Shown here one piece after another: positions 42,475 to 52,074 of a stretch of DNA of 64,000 nucleotides. The DNA is taken from NCBI RefSeq assembly GCF_016405855.1, contig NZ_JAEFCA010000001.1, positions 161,209 through 225,208 of the forward strand, read 5' to 3'. Below the pieces are notes generated by a model. It worked only from the letters and a program-made list of their open reading frames with translations, was not told the origin of the DNA and did not search any database. How positions within the stretch are numbered: the first letter of the stretch is position 1; each line of letters begins with the position of its first letter. This DNA is from Flavobacterium sp. IB48. GTDB lineage: Bacteria > Bacteroidota > Bacteroidia > Flavobacteriales > Flavobacteriaceae. The position numbers and the translations under genes are program-made.

Positions 42475-43767
42475 TTACTTCTTGGGCGCTTCTGCTTTCT
42501 TAAGCTTTACCTTATCACCAGAATTAAGCTCTTTAGAAACTGTTGTATATGGCCCTGTAATAACAACATCGCCAGGTTTTAAACCAGACATCACTTCGAT
42601 GTTAGTGTCGTCTTGAATTCCAGTTTTAATGATTCTAATCTTAGCCTTATCTCCAACTTTAACAAAAACACATTCGAATTTTTTATCGCTTTTTGGAGCT
42701 GCTTTTTTATCTTCATTTGGATCCTCAACCTTAAAATCTTTTACAGCCGTAGTGTCCGATTTTACTACAACAGAACTAATTGGCACTGCCAAAACATTGT
42801 TTTTTGTTGTTGTAATAATATCAACCGTAGCAGTCATTCCAGGTCTAAAAGGAGAATATGTATTTGGTTTTCCTTCTAACAAATCTTGATATGAATCTTT
42901 CAGAATACGAACCTTAACTTTAAAATTCGTTACCTGATCTGATGTTAATGTTGTACTTGCCGAATTAGAAATACTAGTCACAACTCCCTTAAATTTCTTT
43001 TTTAAGTAAGCATCGACTTCAACATTTGCTTCATCTCCTATTTTAATTTTTACAATATCATTTTCATTTACATCAACTTCAACTTCCATGTTGTTTAGGT
43101 TTGCAACACGCAAAAGCTCCGTTCCTGCCATTTGCTGTGTTCCTAAAACTCTTTCTCCCAATTCTACATTCAATACAGAAATAGTTCCGTCTGCAGGAGA
43201 ATAGATCGTTGTGCGTCCTAAATTGTCTCGAGCCTCTGTAACAGATGCCGAAGCACTTTGAACATTGTAATAAGCGCTTTGTTTTGTAGCTTTTGCAACT
43301 TCAAAAGTAGAAATGGCTTTATCCCAATCTGATTTTGAGATTACACCTTTATCATACAAAATTTTATTACGCTCGTAATTTGCTTTTGCTTCTTTAAAAC
43401 TGGCGTCAGATTGAGTAAGGCTTGCTTTTGTTCCAGCTAAATTTGCAATAGATCTTTCTAATCCTGAGGTATATAAATCGGGATTTATTTTCACTAATAA
43501 ATCACCTTTTTTAACCACTTGCCCCTCTTTTACATTTAAAGAAATAATCTCGCCCGATACCATCGAAGCTATTTTAATTTCAATTTCGGGTTGAATTTTA
43601 CCTGTTGCAGAAACCGTTTCAACAATTGTTGAAGCTGTCACTTTTGCAATTTCTACTTCTTTTCCTTCGTCTTTATTTCCTATTACTCCAGTCTTAGAAA
43701 GGACAACCAAAGCTACAATAAGAATTACTGCAACTATTAATAAGAAATAAACAGTTTTTTTTTTCAT
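42475..43767 (-). CDS. efflux membrane-fusion protein (HlyD/MacA type), second adaptor
   Basis: 430 residues. One N-terminal membrane segment (VYFLLIVAVILIVALVVL), then the paired lipoyl half-motifs (GKIQPEIEIKIASMVSGEI and VVKKGDLLVKINPD), a helical hairpin with Ala/Lys repeats (about 105-170) and beta-barrel parts ending KLKKAE. MacA-type adaptors link an inner-membrane pump to TolC. It is the last gene of the efflux operon, 6 bases after the TolC stop, and is one of two adaptors in the unit. Confidence 0.88.
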   Translation of the reverse strand: MKKKTVYFLLIVAVILIVALVVLSKTGVIGNKDEGKEVEIAKVTASTIVETVSATGKIQPEIEIKIASMVSGEIISLNVKEGQVVKKGDLLVKINPDLYTSGLERSIANLAGTKASLTQSDASFKEAKANYERNKILYDKGVISKSDWDKAISTFEVAKATKQSAYYNVQSASASVTEARDNLGRTTIYSPADGTISVLNVELGERVLGTQQMAGTELLRVANLNNMEVEVDVNENDIVKIKIGDEANVEVDAYLKKKFKGVVTSISNSASTTLTSDQVTNFKVKVRILKDSYQDLLEGKPNTYSPFRPGMTATVDIITTTKNNVLAVPISSVVVKSDTTAVKDFKVEDPNEDKKAAPKSDKKFECVFVKVGDKAKIRIIKTGIQDDTNIEVMSGLKPGDVVITGPYTTVSKELNSGDKVKLKKAEAPKK

Positions 43768-43773
43768 AATGAA

Positions 43774-45225
43774 TTATTTTGTAATAATTGGAACAATTGG
43801 AATTCCGAAATAAAACTCTAATATTTTAATTTTAAACATGTAATCATATTTTGTTCTAATTACATCAGACTGTGCATTAGTCAATAATGTTTGAGCTTGT
43901 GTAAAATCAAATGAGTTCATTAAACCAACATCATATTTTTCTTTTGCATAATTGTAAGCCTGCTGTCTTGCTTCTAAAGTTACAGTAGAAGATTCGTAAG
44001 TATTTAAAGCTCCTCTTGCATCTGTAAAAGCAGTATAAACGTTACGTTGCAAATCTAAACTTTTTTGCTCTAAATCTATTTTAGATTTTTCTAAACTTAC
44101 TTTATTACGTTCTACATTATTACGGGCAGAGAAACCATTAAAGATAGGAACAGAAAGTTGGAATCCGAAAGATTGTCCCTTATTATCGTTAAACTGATCG
44201 AAAATTGGATCTGCTTTTCCTAAAACAGGAACATAATTATTTTGTAAAACAGCTTGATTAGTTCCTTCAACAAAACCAATTTGAGAAGTTGGATTTGCTG
44301 TATTTGGTGTAGATCCAGTTATAACATCTGAATAACTTGCTCTGGTATTAAAGCTATAGAAAGCGCTCAAAGTTGGCTGATATGCTCCTTTGGCAATAGC
44401 AACATTTTTCTCTGCTATTTCAAGATTTGCCTGCGCTAATTTTAGCTCTGTTCTTGTTTCTTTAGCTTTATTATAAATGTCAATTGGACTTTGAGCCAAG
44501 ATGTTATTTTCATCCATTGCATTAGTATCGTCTACTACATCAAAATCTGCAAATTCTTTTAATTGCAAAAGTTGCGCTAAACTCAATTTAGAGATTAACA
44601 AATTGTTTTCAGAAACCGCAATATTTTGTTTATCTGTTGCTACAGTTGCTTTCAAATCAAATAAATCCCCACGCGGAATGGTTCCTGCATTTACCATTTC
44701 TTCAGAACGGGCAAATCTTTTCTCATCGATTATTAACTGTTCTTTTTTTACTTTTAAATCTTCTTTATTAGATAAAATCAGCAAAAACGCACTGGCAACA
44801 TTTAAAGAAATATCTTCTTGCATTTTTAACAATTGATACTGCGAAGCAATAATTGACAATTTCGCTTTTCTAAGGGTATTTTGATTCTGAAGACCTTTAT
44901 AGATATCTACTCCAGCATTTAATCCTACAGAAGAATATTGTGTAGTTGAATTACGTAAAATACCGGTTGTAACATCCTGGTTCAAACCAACGTTCCAAGA
45001 GTGAGAAGCGCTACCATTTACAGAAGGAAGGTATCTTCCATATGCCGCTTTCTTATCTATATCGGCATTTTTCAAGTCCAATTCAGACTGTTTGATTGTG
45101 ATATTATTTTCGAGTGCATATCTAACACACTCTTCTAAAGTCCATTGCTTTGATTGCGCCTGTCCAGTTAATCCGAAACCGAATAACATTGCAAAAAACA
45201 GACTATTATATTTGTTTATTTTCAT
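43774..45225 (-). CDS. TolC family outer-membrane efflux protein
   Basis: 483 residues with a signal peptide ending TGQAQS. Two homologous halves rich in long coiled-coil helices (e.g. RKAKLSIIASQYQLLKMQEDIS and KARQQAYNYAKEKYDVGLMNSFDFTQ, each with the NxxxTQAQ/LxxAQ-type spacing) form the periplasmic tunnel, and the barrel strands carry YSSVGLNAGVDIYKG and SFGFQLSVPIFNGF. It exports substrates handed over by the adaptors encoded on either side. The signature GLxxxFDxxQAQ is visible near the C-terminus. Confidence 0.9.
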   Translation of the reverse strand: MKINKYNSLFFAMLFGFGLTGQAQSKQWTLEECVRYALENNITIKQSELDLKNADIDKKAAYGRYLPSVNGSASHSWNVGLNQDVTTGILRNSTTQYSSVGLNAGVDIYKGLQNQNTLRKAKLSIIASQYQLLKMQEDISLNVASAFLLILSNKEDLKVKKEQLIIDEKRFARSEEMVNAGTIPRGDLFDLKATVATDKQNIAVSENNLLISKLSLAQLLQLKEFADFDVVDDTNAMDENNILAQSPIDIYNKAKETRTELKLAQANLEIAEKNVAIAKGAYQPTLSAFYSFNTRASYSDVITGSTPNTANPTSQIGFVEGTNQAVLQNNYVPVLGKADPIFDQFNDNKGQSFGFQLSVPIFNGFSARNNVERNKVSLEKSKIDLEQKSLDLQRNVYTAFTDARGALNTYESSTVTLEARQQAYNYAKEKYDVGLMNSFDFTQAQTLLTNAQSDVIRTKYDYMFKIKILEFYFGIPIVPIITK

Positions 45226-45312
45226 ATACTTTTAATGAACGCGCAGTAAACCGAACTACGCAAATTTAACGTTTTTTAAAACCAAAAAAGATTCTTAAAC
45301 TTTCAAACTAAA

Positions 45313-46428
45313 TTATTTTTTTTCTCCTTCATTGATTAAGCCTTGATTCCAGATTTTAATTTTATCCGTGTCCTTTATACCGCTTTTAACTTGAACGTAG
45401 ATTCCGTCACTAACCCCAAGAACCAAATCTCTTCTTTGAAATTTCTGTGGAGCAGTTTCAACTTCTACATAAGGCTTTTGTGTTTTTTTATCAAATTGAA
45501 CCAAAGATTCTTTTAGTGCTAGAACTTTGTCTGCTTTCTCCAAAATAATTGAAGCATTAGCGCTTAAACCAGCTCTAATAAAAGTATCATCTCTGTTAAT
45601 CATTTGTGCTTTTATTTCAAACTGGATAGCACCATTTTCTGTAACTCCTTTTGGCGCAATATAATTTAAAACGGCATCAAACTTTTTGTTCTCGATAGCA
45701 CCAATTGTAATCTCAATCGGCATTTTTTCTTTAATTTTTCCAACTTCAGATTCATCGATTTTTCCAATAAAAATCATTCTTCCAACATCGGCAACACTTG
45801 CAATTGTAGTTCCTTCGTTAAAGTTATTACTTTCGATAACTTGGTTCCCCACTTTTACAGGAACGTCTAGCACCATTCCATTAACTGTAGAACGAATTAA
45901 TGTATTAGCATAACTACCCAAAGAAGAAGTTGTTCCTGTTTTAACAATATCTAATCCTTGTTTTGCTGCCAAATAGTTTTGTTTTGCTTGATTATAAGCC
46001 AGCAATGCGGCATCATAATCATTAGCAGAAATTACATCTTTCTCAAATAATGTTTTTTGCCTTTTATAGATTTTTTCCTGATTATCTAATGCTATTTTAG
46101 CGGTCTGCACTTGATTCTGCGAACTGCTTACATTCGAAACATTTGCTACAACTCTAATTTTAGCAATCATATCACCAGCTTTGATTTTTTCTCCAGCTTT
46201 AATATACACTTCTTCAATAATACCTGAGATATTTGGTTTAATTAAAACCTCTTCGTCAGGCTGAATATTACCTGTCGCAATAGTATTTTTTACGATAGTT
46301 TTAATTTCTGCTTTTTCCGTTTTAAATACAATCGGCGATTCTTGATTTTTAGCATACAAATAGTAAAGCGCGCCAAAAAAAACAATTGCAATAAATATTA
46401 AAATGGTAACGGTTACTCCTTTTTTCAT
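45313..46428 (-). CDS. efflux membrane-fusion protein (MacA type), first adaptor
   Basis: 371 residues, one membrane helix (VTVTILIFIAIVFFGALYYLY), then the lipoyl halves (TGNIQPDEEVLIKPNISGII and KIKAGDMIAKIRV), a helical hairpin (about 105-155, with ALDNQEKIYKRQKTLFEKDVI) and a C-terminal beta part with GAIQFEIKAQM. It follows the permease after a 38-base gap and is closest to MacA. It shares only general fold with the second adaptor at 42475. Confidence 0.88.
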   Translation of the reverse strand: MKKGVTVTILIFIAIVFFGALYYLYAKNQESPIVFKTEKAEIKTIVKNTIATGNIQPDEEVLIKPNISGIIEEVYIKAGEKIKAGDMIAKIRVVANVSNVSSSQNQVQTAKIALDNQEKIYKRQKTLFEKDVISANDYDAALLAYNQAKQNYLAAKQGLDIVKTGTTSSLGSYANTLIRSTVNGMVLDVPVKVGNQVIESNNFNEGTTIASVADVGRMIFIGKIDESEVGKIKEKMPIEITIGAIENKKFDAVLNYIAPKGVTENGAIQFEIKAQMINRDDTFIRAGLSANASIILEKADKVLALKESLVQFDKKTQKPYVEVETAPQKFQRRDLVLGVSDGIYVQVKSGIKDTDKIKIWNQGLINEGEKK

Positions 46429-46466
46429 TTGTTTTTGGTTTAATCGATTTTATTTTGATTGATAAT

Positions 46467-47732
46467 TTATTCTGTTCTTAATGCATCTACAGGCTTAATA
46501 CTAATAGCGGTCTGCGCCGGAATAAAACCCGCAAGCAATCCTGATCCTACTAATATTAATAATGCCACAAATACAACTCTCAAATCTACACTTGGATTGG
46601 CAAACATGGTGTTGCTTCCTGGCGGCATAGAATCTAAAGCCATATTTAAGAGTGCTATAATTCCTGTTGCAACAGCAATTCCGAGCATTCCTGAAATGAT
46701 TGTTAAAAATATAGATTCTAATAATATTTGTCCTCTAATTGCTCCAGGAGTTGCACCTAAAGCTCTTCTGATTCCGATTTCTTTTGTGCGTTCTTTAACC
46801 ACAATTAGCATGATATTGGAAATCCCAATTACTCCCGAAATCAAAACTAATGTTCCAACAAAGTAGGCAATTACTTGAAGGATGTTAAATAGACTTTGCA
46901 CTTTATTAAACTGTTCGTACAAATCAAAATTTCCAACCGCACGATCGTCTGTTGGATTAACAGAATGCAACGCTTTAATTATTTCTAATATTTTTGGTTT
47001 TAAATCTGTTATAGATGAGTCATCATTTGCTGTAAGCGCCATCCAGCCCACTTTGTCTCCATAATTAAAAGCCTGTTGAAAAGTTGTAAACGGAATAAAT
47101 ATATTTTTTTGATCCTGTTCTGCATTACCTCCTTGCTGTTTGGATTTATAAACTCCAACCACCATAAAGTTTATGCCGTTAATTTTAATATAAGTTCCTA
47201 TACATTCCTCCTCTTTGCCATAAAGCTCGCTAATAACACCTTTACCAATTACAGCAACTTTTCTTCTTCCTTCAATATCCTGCTGATTTACAAAACGGCC
47301 TTTAATAATATCCATTGGCTGTTGCTTAATCAACTCCGGATAATCTCCATAAACTGTAAAAGCAGAAGTTTTAGTTCCTCTAACGACATTATTGCTTCCG
47401 TTAAAATCTCCTAGCTGGTTTCTTGGAGAAACGTATAACAAATCTGGAATAGCTTGTTTTAATGCCGCAACATCACTATTTCTAAAATCGTAACGTCGTG
47501 TTTTGGGCAAACCTTTGTAGGCCTTTGATGTTGTCTGACTCCACATAAACATAGTATTTGTCGCAATGCCATCAAAACCTTTTTTTACACCGTTTTCAAG
47601 TCCTTTTCCTGCAGCAAGCAATATCACCAAAATGAATATTCCCCAAAACACTCCAAAAGCAGTCAGAACTGTCCTGAATACATTTGCTGTTAAAGCCTGT
47701 AATATTTCGTCCCAATTATCTTTACTAAACAT
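46467..47732 (-). CDS. ABC transporter permease (MacB type)
   Basis: 421 residues: one N-terminal membrane helix (VLTAFGVFWGIFILVILLAAGKG), a periplasmic MacB_PCD domain (about 45-270), and three C-terminal FtsX helices (about 285-310, 340-370, 385-410) with RTKEIGIRRALGATPGAIRGQILLES, the conserved coupling stretch. No ATPase domain; the partner ATPase is at 48972. It lies 2 bases after the other permease and forms a heterodimer with it, probably. Confidence 0.92.
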   Translation of the reverse strand: MFSKDNWDEILQALTANVFRTVLTAFGVFWGIFILVILLAAGKGLENGVKKGFDGIATNTMFMWSQTTSKAYKGLPKTRRYDFRNSDVAALKQAIPDLLYVSPRNQLGDFNGSNNVVRGTKTSAFTVYGDYPELIKQQPMDIIKGRFVNQQDIEGRRKVAVIGKGVISELYGKEEECIGTYIKINGINFMVVGVYKSKQQGGNAEQDQKNIFIPFTTFQQAFNYGDKVGWMALTANDDSSITDLKPKILEIIKALHSVNPTDDRAVGNFDLYEQFNKVQSLFNILQVIAYFVGTLVLISGVIGISNIMLIVVKERTKEIGIRRALGATPGAIRGQILLESIFLTIISGMLGIAVATGIIALLNMALDSMPPGSNTMFANPSVDLRVVFVALLILVGSGLLAGFIPAQTAISIKPVDALRTE

Positions 47733-47734
47733 GA

Positions 47735-48979
47735 TTATTCGTCTCTAAGTGCTACAATAGGTTTAATTTTGGCTGCTCTGTAAGCTGGGAAAAATCCCGC
47801 CATTGCTCCTGCAAAAACAAGTAATACCAAAGTAGTTAGAGCAACACTAAAATCTACTTCAGGATTTCTGAAATATTCACTTTGAACCATCGGCCCAACA
47901 AATTCCAACAACATAAGGCTTGCCAATAAGCCGACAAAACCTGCAATGGTCGTAATAAAAATCGATTCATGAAGAATCATTGTAATAATAGAAATAGGTG
48001 AAGCTCCAAGCGCTTTTCTAATTCCAATTTCTTTTGTTCGTTCTTTTACAATAATAAGCATGATATTACTAACACCAACCACACCTGCTATAATCGTACA
48101 GATACCTACCCACCAAAAAAAGAGTCTGATATATAAGTTTAAATCGTAAAACTGCTTAGCGTCTTTAACAGAGTTATACACTCCTACACCACTATCATCG
48201 TCAGGAGCCACCACATTTTTACTCTTTAACAAGTCTTTTAAATCTTGTGTGAATTTTTCTGATTGAGCCAAAGCTTCATCATAATCGTTTGTCTTTTTTA
48301 GGGTAAAAAACAAGTTGCTAATTTTATCTCCACCACCAAATGTTTTCTGAACTGTAGTCAATGGCAAATAAGCACGTGTCTCTTCTCTTTCTCCTCCTGG
48401 ATCTGTAAAAACGCCAACTACTTTGAAATTAATATTATTAATTAGGATCTCCTCTCCAATTGCCTCTTTATCTTTAAGCAAATCAGTTTTTAGTTTCATC
48501 CCAATAACCGCAACTTTGGCATTACTTTCTAAGTCTTTAGCATTTATATAACGGCCTTGAACTATGGTCAAATTCTCTATCCCACCATAATCTGGATTGA
48601 CACCTCTAAACTGATAACTACCCGATTCTTTACCGTAAGAAAAAGGTTGTCCCCAATAATTATTTGTAGAAGCCCTTAAATCTAGTTTGTCTTCAAATTT
48701 CTGTACCGATTGATTGTAATCGCTATTTCGAAATTGAATTTGTCTTCCTGGATTTAATCCTTTATATTCCTTTGTAGTTGTTCCAGACCATACCTCAATA
48801 ATACCAGCCGCATCACGTTCAAATTGTTTTTCAATTCCGTTTTGAAGCCCTTTACCTGCACCAAGCAGAATAACCAAAATAAAAATTCCAGAAGCCACAG
48901 AAATTCCTGTTAAGAATGTTCTTAAACGATTTTTAGAAATGGCTTCAAATATTTCCTGCCAACGTTCAATATTAAACAT
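47735..48979 (-). CDS. ABC transporter permease (MacB type)
   Basis: 414 residues, same architecture as the next permease: N-terminal helix (TGISVASGIFILVILLGAGKG), MacB_PCD domain and three FtsX helices with RTKEIGIRKALGASPISIITMILHES. Overlaps the ATPase gene upstream by 8 bases. The two permeases are clear paralogues, so the pump is probably a heterodimer. Confidence 0.92.
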   Translation of the reverse strand: MFNIERWQEIFEAISKNRLRTFLTGISVASGIFILVILLGAGKGLQNGIEKQFERDAAGIIEVWSGTTTKEYKGLNPGRQIQFRNSDYNQSVQKFEDKLDLRASTNNYWGQPFSYGKESGSYQFRGVNPDYGGIENLTIVQGRYINAKDLESNAKVAVIGMKLKTDLLKDKEAIGEEILINNINFKVVGVFTDPGGEREETRAYLPLTTVQKTFGGGDKISNLFFTLKKTNDYDEALAQSEKFTQDLKDLLKSKNVVAPDDDSGVGVYNSVKDAKQFYDLNLYIRLFFWWVGICTIIAGVVGVSNIMLIIVKERTKEIGIRKALGASPISIITMILHESIFITTIAGFVGLLASLMLLEFVGPMVQSEYFRNPEVDFSVALTTLVLLVFAGAMAGFFPAYRAAKIKPIVALRDE

Positions 48980-49673
48980 AAGACGAAGCTCTAATTTGTT
49001 CTACTTTTTTATCATCGATAATTAATCCATCTTTTAGGACTACATTTCTTTTGCACATTGCCGCAATATCAGGTTCGTGTGTAACAATTAAAATTGTTTT
49101 TCCTTCGTCGTTAATCCCTTGTATAAGCTCCATGACCTCATAAGAAGTTTTGGTATCAAGAGCTCCTGTTGGCTCATCTGCAAGCAATACTTTCGGATTT
49201 GAGGCTAATGCTCTCGCAATAGCAACACGTTGTTTCTGACCTCCAGAAAGTTCGTTTGGCAAATGGTGAGCGTGAGTTCCTAAACCTACCTTTTCCAAAT
49301 ATTTCATTGCTATTTCGTAACGTTCCTTTCTTTTAATACCTTGATAATATAATGGCATTGCAACATTATCTAATGCTGTCTTGTAATTGATCAAGTTAAA
49401 AGATTGAAAAACAAAACCTAAAAATTTGTTACGATATTTTGAAGCAATCGTTTCGTTTAATTTCTTTATAGGTGTTTTGTCTAAAATATAACTTCCAGAA
49501 TCAGCTTCATCCAAAATTCCTAAAATATTAAGAAGTGTTGATTTTCCTGAACCTGATGACCCCATGATTGCAACCAATTCTCCTTCTTCTATATTAAAAT
49601 TTATTCCTTTTAATACATGTAATTCTGAACTTCCCATTTTATAGGATTTGTGTAAATCTTTTATTTCAATCAT
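48972..49673 (-). CDS. ABC transporter ATP-binding protein (MacB/LolD type)
   Basis: 233 residues from ATG at 49673 (MIEIKDLHKSYKMG); a longer reading to 49706 adds an unlikely leader. Walker A GSSGSGKST, Q-loop FQSFNLI, signature LSGGQKQRVAIARAL, Walker B VLLADEPTGALD and switch His in VTHEPD are all present. First gene of the efflux operon; it energises the two permeases that follow. No exact TAnnTTTG box is seen upstream. Confidence 0.95.
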   Translation of the reverse strand: MIEIKDLHKSYKMGSSELHVLKGINFNIEEGELVAIMGSSGSGKSTLLNILGILDEADSGSYILDKTPIKKLNETIASKYRNKFLGFVFQSFNLINYKTALDNVAMPLYYQGIKRKERYEIAMKYLEKVGLGTHAHHLPNELSGGQKQRVAIARALASNPKVLLADEPTGALDTKTSYEVMELIQGINDEGKTILIVTHEPDIAAMCKRNVVLKDGLIIDDKKVEQIRASSYV

Positions 49674-49851
49674 GGTATTGTTAAATTTTTTAGACAATAA
49701 TAACATTTTTATTAAGTAATTTATGATAATAAAAAGTTAATAATTATGTTACCTATTTTGTATTAGACTTCCTTTTTTACTTATTGTTACACTTTTTTAA
49801 TAAAATATGATTGTTTTTGTAATTTTACCTTGTCTAAAAATTCATATTAAA

Positions 49852-51258
49852 ATGAAGCTTACTTCTATTATTTCAATGTTTTCGGTGCTTGCCGTATTAA
49901 CAAGCTGTTCTTCAACTTCAAAATTAGAAACATTAAAACCTGAACCAGACGATGCCAGTCCGCTCGTTTATGACAGTAGTCCATCATTCATCAACCTTCC
50001 GATTACGATAAAACTAAGCGATATCGAAAATCAAACAAATTCTCTTCTTAACGGAGTGATTTATGAAGACAATAACATCGAAGACGATGATATTCAAATT
50101 AAAATCTGGAAACAGGCTCCTATCAAAATTCAGAACGATCCATCAAATCCTAACAAGAGAATTAGAACCATTTTGCCGCTTAAAGCGAATATCAAATATA
50201 GAATCGGAACAAAAAAAATGGGGATAGAGTTGTACGACGTTAGAGAATTCAACCTAAACGGAGTTATAACTTTATCTAGCGAAACAACTTTAAGCAATTG
50301 GAAATTAACTACAAAAACGGAGTTCAAATCCCTAAATTGGAATGAAAGCCCAACAATGACCATATTTGGTAAAAATATGCCAATTACTTATTTGATAAAT
50401 CCTGCTATTTCTATTTTTAAAAGCAATCTAGAAAAAGAAATTGACGGGGCAATTGAAAAATCTATGGACTTTAAGCCTAACGTTCTTCAGGCGGTTGAAA
50501 AAATCTGTACTCCTTTTCAAATGAGCGACACATATGAAAGTTGGCTTCGTATTGTTCCTATTGAAATTTACTCAACAAACGCCAAGCTTAAAAACGATTC
50601 TTTTATTCTTGACATGGGAATGAAATGCAACATGGAAACCATTGTTGGAAAACAACCAGAATCTAAATATAATGCAAACAAAATTGCTTTAAAACCAGTT
50701 GCCAAAATTCCAAGCCAGATTTCTGCTAACATTGCCGCTATTTCAAGTTATGTAGACGCTTCTAAGATTATGACCAAAAATTTTGCTGGTCAGGAATTTG
50801 GTTCAGGAAGCAAAAAAGTCACAGTGAAAAATGTTTCAATCTGGCATAAAGACGGAAAAATGGTTATTGCATTAGACGTTTTAGGATCTATAAACGGAAC
50901 TATTTATTTAAACGGATTTCCATCATACAATCCTCAAACGAAAGAAATTTATTTTGACAAATTAGATTATGTTCTAGATACTAAAAGTAAATTAATGAGA
51001 ACTGCAAACTGGCTTGCACAAGGATACATTTTAAGAAAAATGGAAGAAAACTGCCGCTATTCGATTCAACCAAATCTTGAAGAAGGCAAAAAAAGTATGG
51101 CGGGTTACTTAAAGAATTACTCTCCAATGCCAGGTGTATTTGTCAATGGAAAAATGGAAGACATTCAATTTGACAAAATACAGTTAACCAACCAGGCAAT
51201 TATAGCCTTCATCAAAATAAACGGAACTGTAAACGTCTCAGTAAATGGACTTAAATAA
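49852..51258 (+). CDS. DUF4403 family lipoprotein
   Basis: 468 residues from ATG at 49852, which fits a lipoprotein signal (IISMFSVLAVLTSCSS, lipid Cys near residue 18). The body carries the DUF4403 pattern SFINLPITIKLSDIENQTNSLLNGVIYED and a long predominantly beta-strand region; the C-terminal GVFVNGKMEDIQFDKIQLTNQ repeats the style. Function is unknown; the repeat of lipid-tube-like strands in such proteins is only suggestive. Divergent from the efflux operon. Terminator at 51267. Confidence 0.7.
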   Translation: MKLTSIISMFSVLAVLTSCSSTSKLETLKPEPDDASPLVYDSSPSFINLPITIKLSDIENQTNSLLNGVIYEDNNIEDDDIQIKIWKQAPIKIQNDPSNPNKRIRTILPLKANIKYRIGTKKMGIELYDVREFNLNGVITLSSETTLSNWKLTTKTEFKSLNWNESPTMTIFGKNMPITYLINPAISIFKSNLEKEIDGAIEKSMDFKPNVLQAVEKICTPFQMSDTYESWLRIVPIEIYSTNAKLKNDSFILDMGMKCNMETIVGKQPESKYNANKIALKPVAKIPSQISANIAAISSYVDASKIMTKNFAGQEFGSGSKKVTVKNVSIWHKDGKMVIALDVLGSINGTIYLNGFPSYNPQTKEIYFDKLDYVLDTKSKLMRTANWLAQGYILRKMEENCRYSIQPNLEEGKKSMAGYLKNYSPMPGVFVNGKMEDIQFDKIQLTNQAIIAFIKINGTVNVSVNGLK

Positions 51259-51266
51259 AAAAAAAA

Positions 51267-51288
51267 AGCAGTGTAAAATTACACTGCT
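51267..51288. terminator. bidirectional terminator
   Basis: AGCAGTGTAA (51267-51276) pairs with TTACACTGCT (51279-51288) around an AA loop, with A and T runs on the two sides. It ends the DUF4403 transcript and, on the minus strand, covers the last codons and stop of the small gene at 51279. Confidence 0.85.
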
Positions 51289-51542
51289 TTTTTCTTTTTA
51301 GAATACATTCGATAAATCAAATATCCAATTATTAATACGAGTAAATAAGGAATAACCATTAAGTAAACAATTCCATCATTTACTGCTTCAGCCTTTTTTA
51401 TATTAGAATCCCCTCCTAAAGCCGCGCGACACATCGCACATTGCGCATTGGCAGAAAATCCAATAAGGAAAAAACAAATTCCAAAAAATAAAGCTTGGAA
51501 CTTGGATTTTACGATTTGAAAATTATTTTTTTTAGTAAACAT
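51279..51542 (-). CDS. small membrane protein with CxxC
   Basis: 87 residues: a first hydrophobic segment (FFGICFFLIGFSANA), probably a signal peptide, then QCAMCRAAL with Cys35 and Cys38, and a second membrane helix (VYLMVIPYLLVLIIGYLIY) with a basic tail. I do not recognise a named family. Its place at the end of the SCO/DUF420 cluster suggests a role in cytochrome oxidase assembly, perhaps copper handling by the CxxC pair. It overlaps the DUF420 gene by 11 bases. Confidence 0.7.
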   Translation of the reverse strand: MFTKKNNFQIVKSKFQALFFGICFFLIGFSANAQCAMCRAALGGDSNIKKAEAVNDGIVYLMVIPYLLVLIIGYLIYRMYSKKKKAV

Positions 51543-52074
51543 AATATGGTGAAATCATTAAGTAAACCACTACTCCTGTTACCGCAACATACAGCCAAAG
51601 CGGAAAAGTGATTTTAGCTATTTTTCTATGTCTGTCAAAACGCTGCGCAAGCGCTCTTACATACGTTATTAAAACAAGCGGAATAATAGCAATCGACAAT
51701 AAAATATGTGTTACAAGAATAAAGAAATAGATATAACGTATAGCACCTTCTCCACCAAATTTAGTAGAATCCGAAGTCATGTGATACGCCACATACATTA
51801 CCAAAAATGCAACAGACAAAGCAATAGCCAAAGTCATTAATCGTTCGTGAAGTTTCTGGTTTCCTTTTTTTATAGCTAAAACAGCAGCAACCAAAACTAC
51901 AGCTGTAAAACCATTAATTGTAGCATAAATTGGAGGCAACATTGACAATGGCTCGACATTGTAACCAAAATCCTTAAGCTTAACTCCAAACAAAATTGCT
52001 ACTACAACCGGAATTACAATTGAAACCGCAATAATAAACTTGTTATATTTTTTCTCTAAATTATTATCTTCCAT
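51532..52074 (-). CDS. DUF420 membrane protein
   Basis: 180 residues with five membrane segments (about 12-33, 45-66, 82-102, 115-135, 150-172), fitting DUF420. Conserved His in LHERL and VAYHMTSDSTKFGG and ILVTHILLS are the family pattern. DUF420 proteins are often encoded near cytochrome oxidase assembly genes, as here. It starts one base inside the SCO gene's stop (ATAATGG), a typical translational coupling. Confidence 0.85.
   Translation of the reverse strand: MEDNNLEKKYNKFIIAVSIVIPVVVAILFGVKLKDFGYNVEPLSMLPPIYATINGFTAVVLVAAVLAIKKGNQKLHERLMTLAIALSVAFLVMYVAYHMTSDSTKFGGEGAIRYIYFFILVTHILLSIAIIPLVLITYVRALAQRFDRHRKIAKITFPLWLYVAVTGVVVYLMISPYYVY

Noticed and set aside
44501..44836. Plus-strand open frame inside the tolC-family gene
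   Set aside because: Antisense to a well-supported gene; shows no family motif.
46459..46866. Plus-strand open frame antisense to a MacB-type permease
   Set aside because: Composition mirrors the membrane helices of the real gene; no start context.
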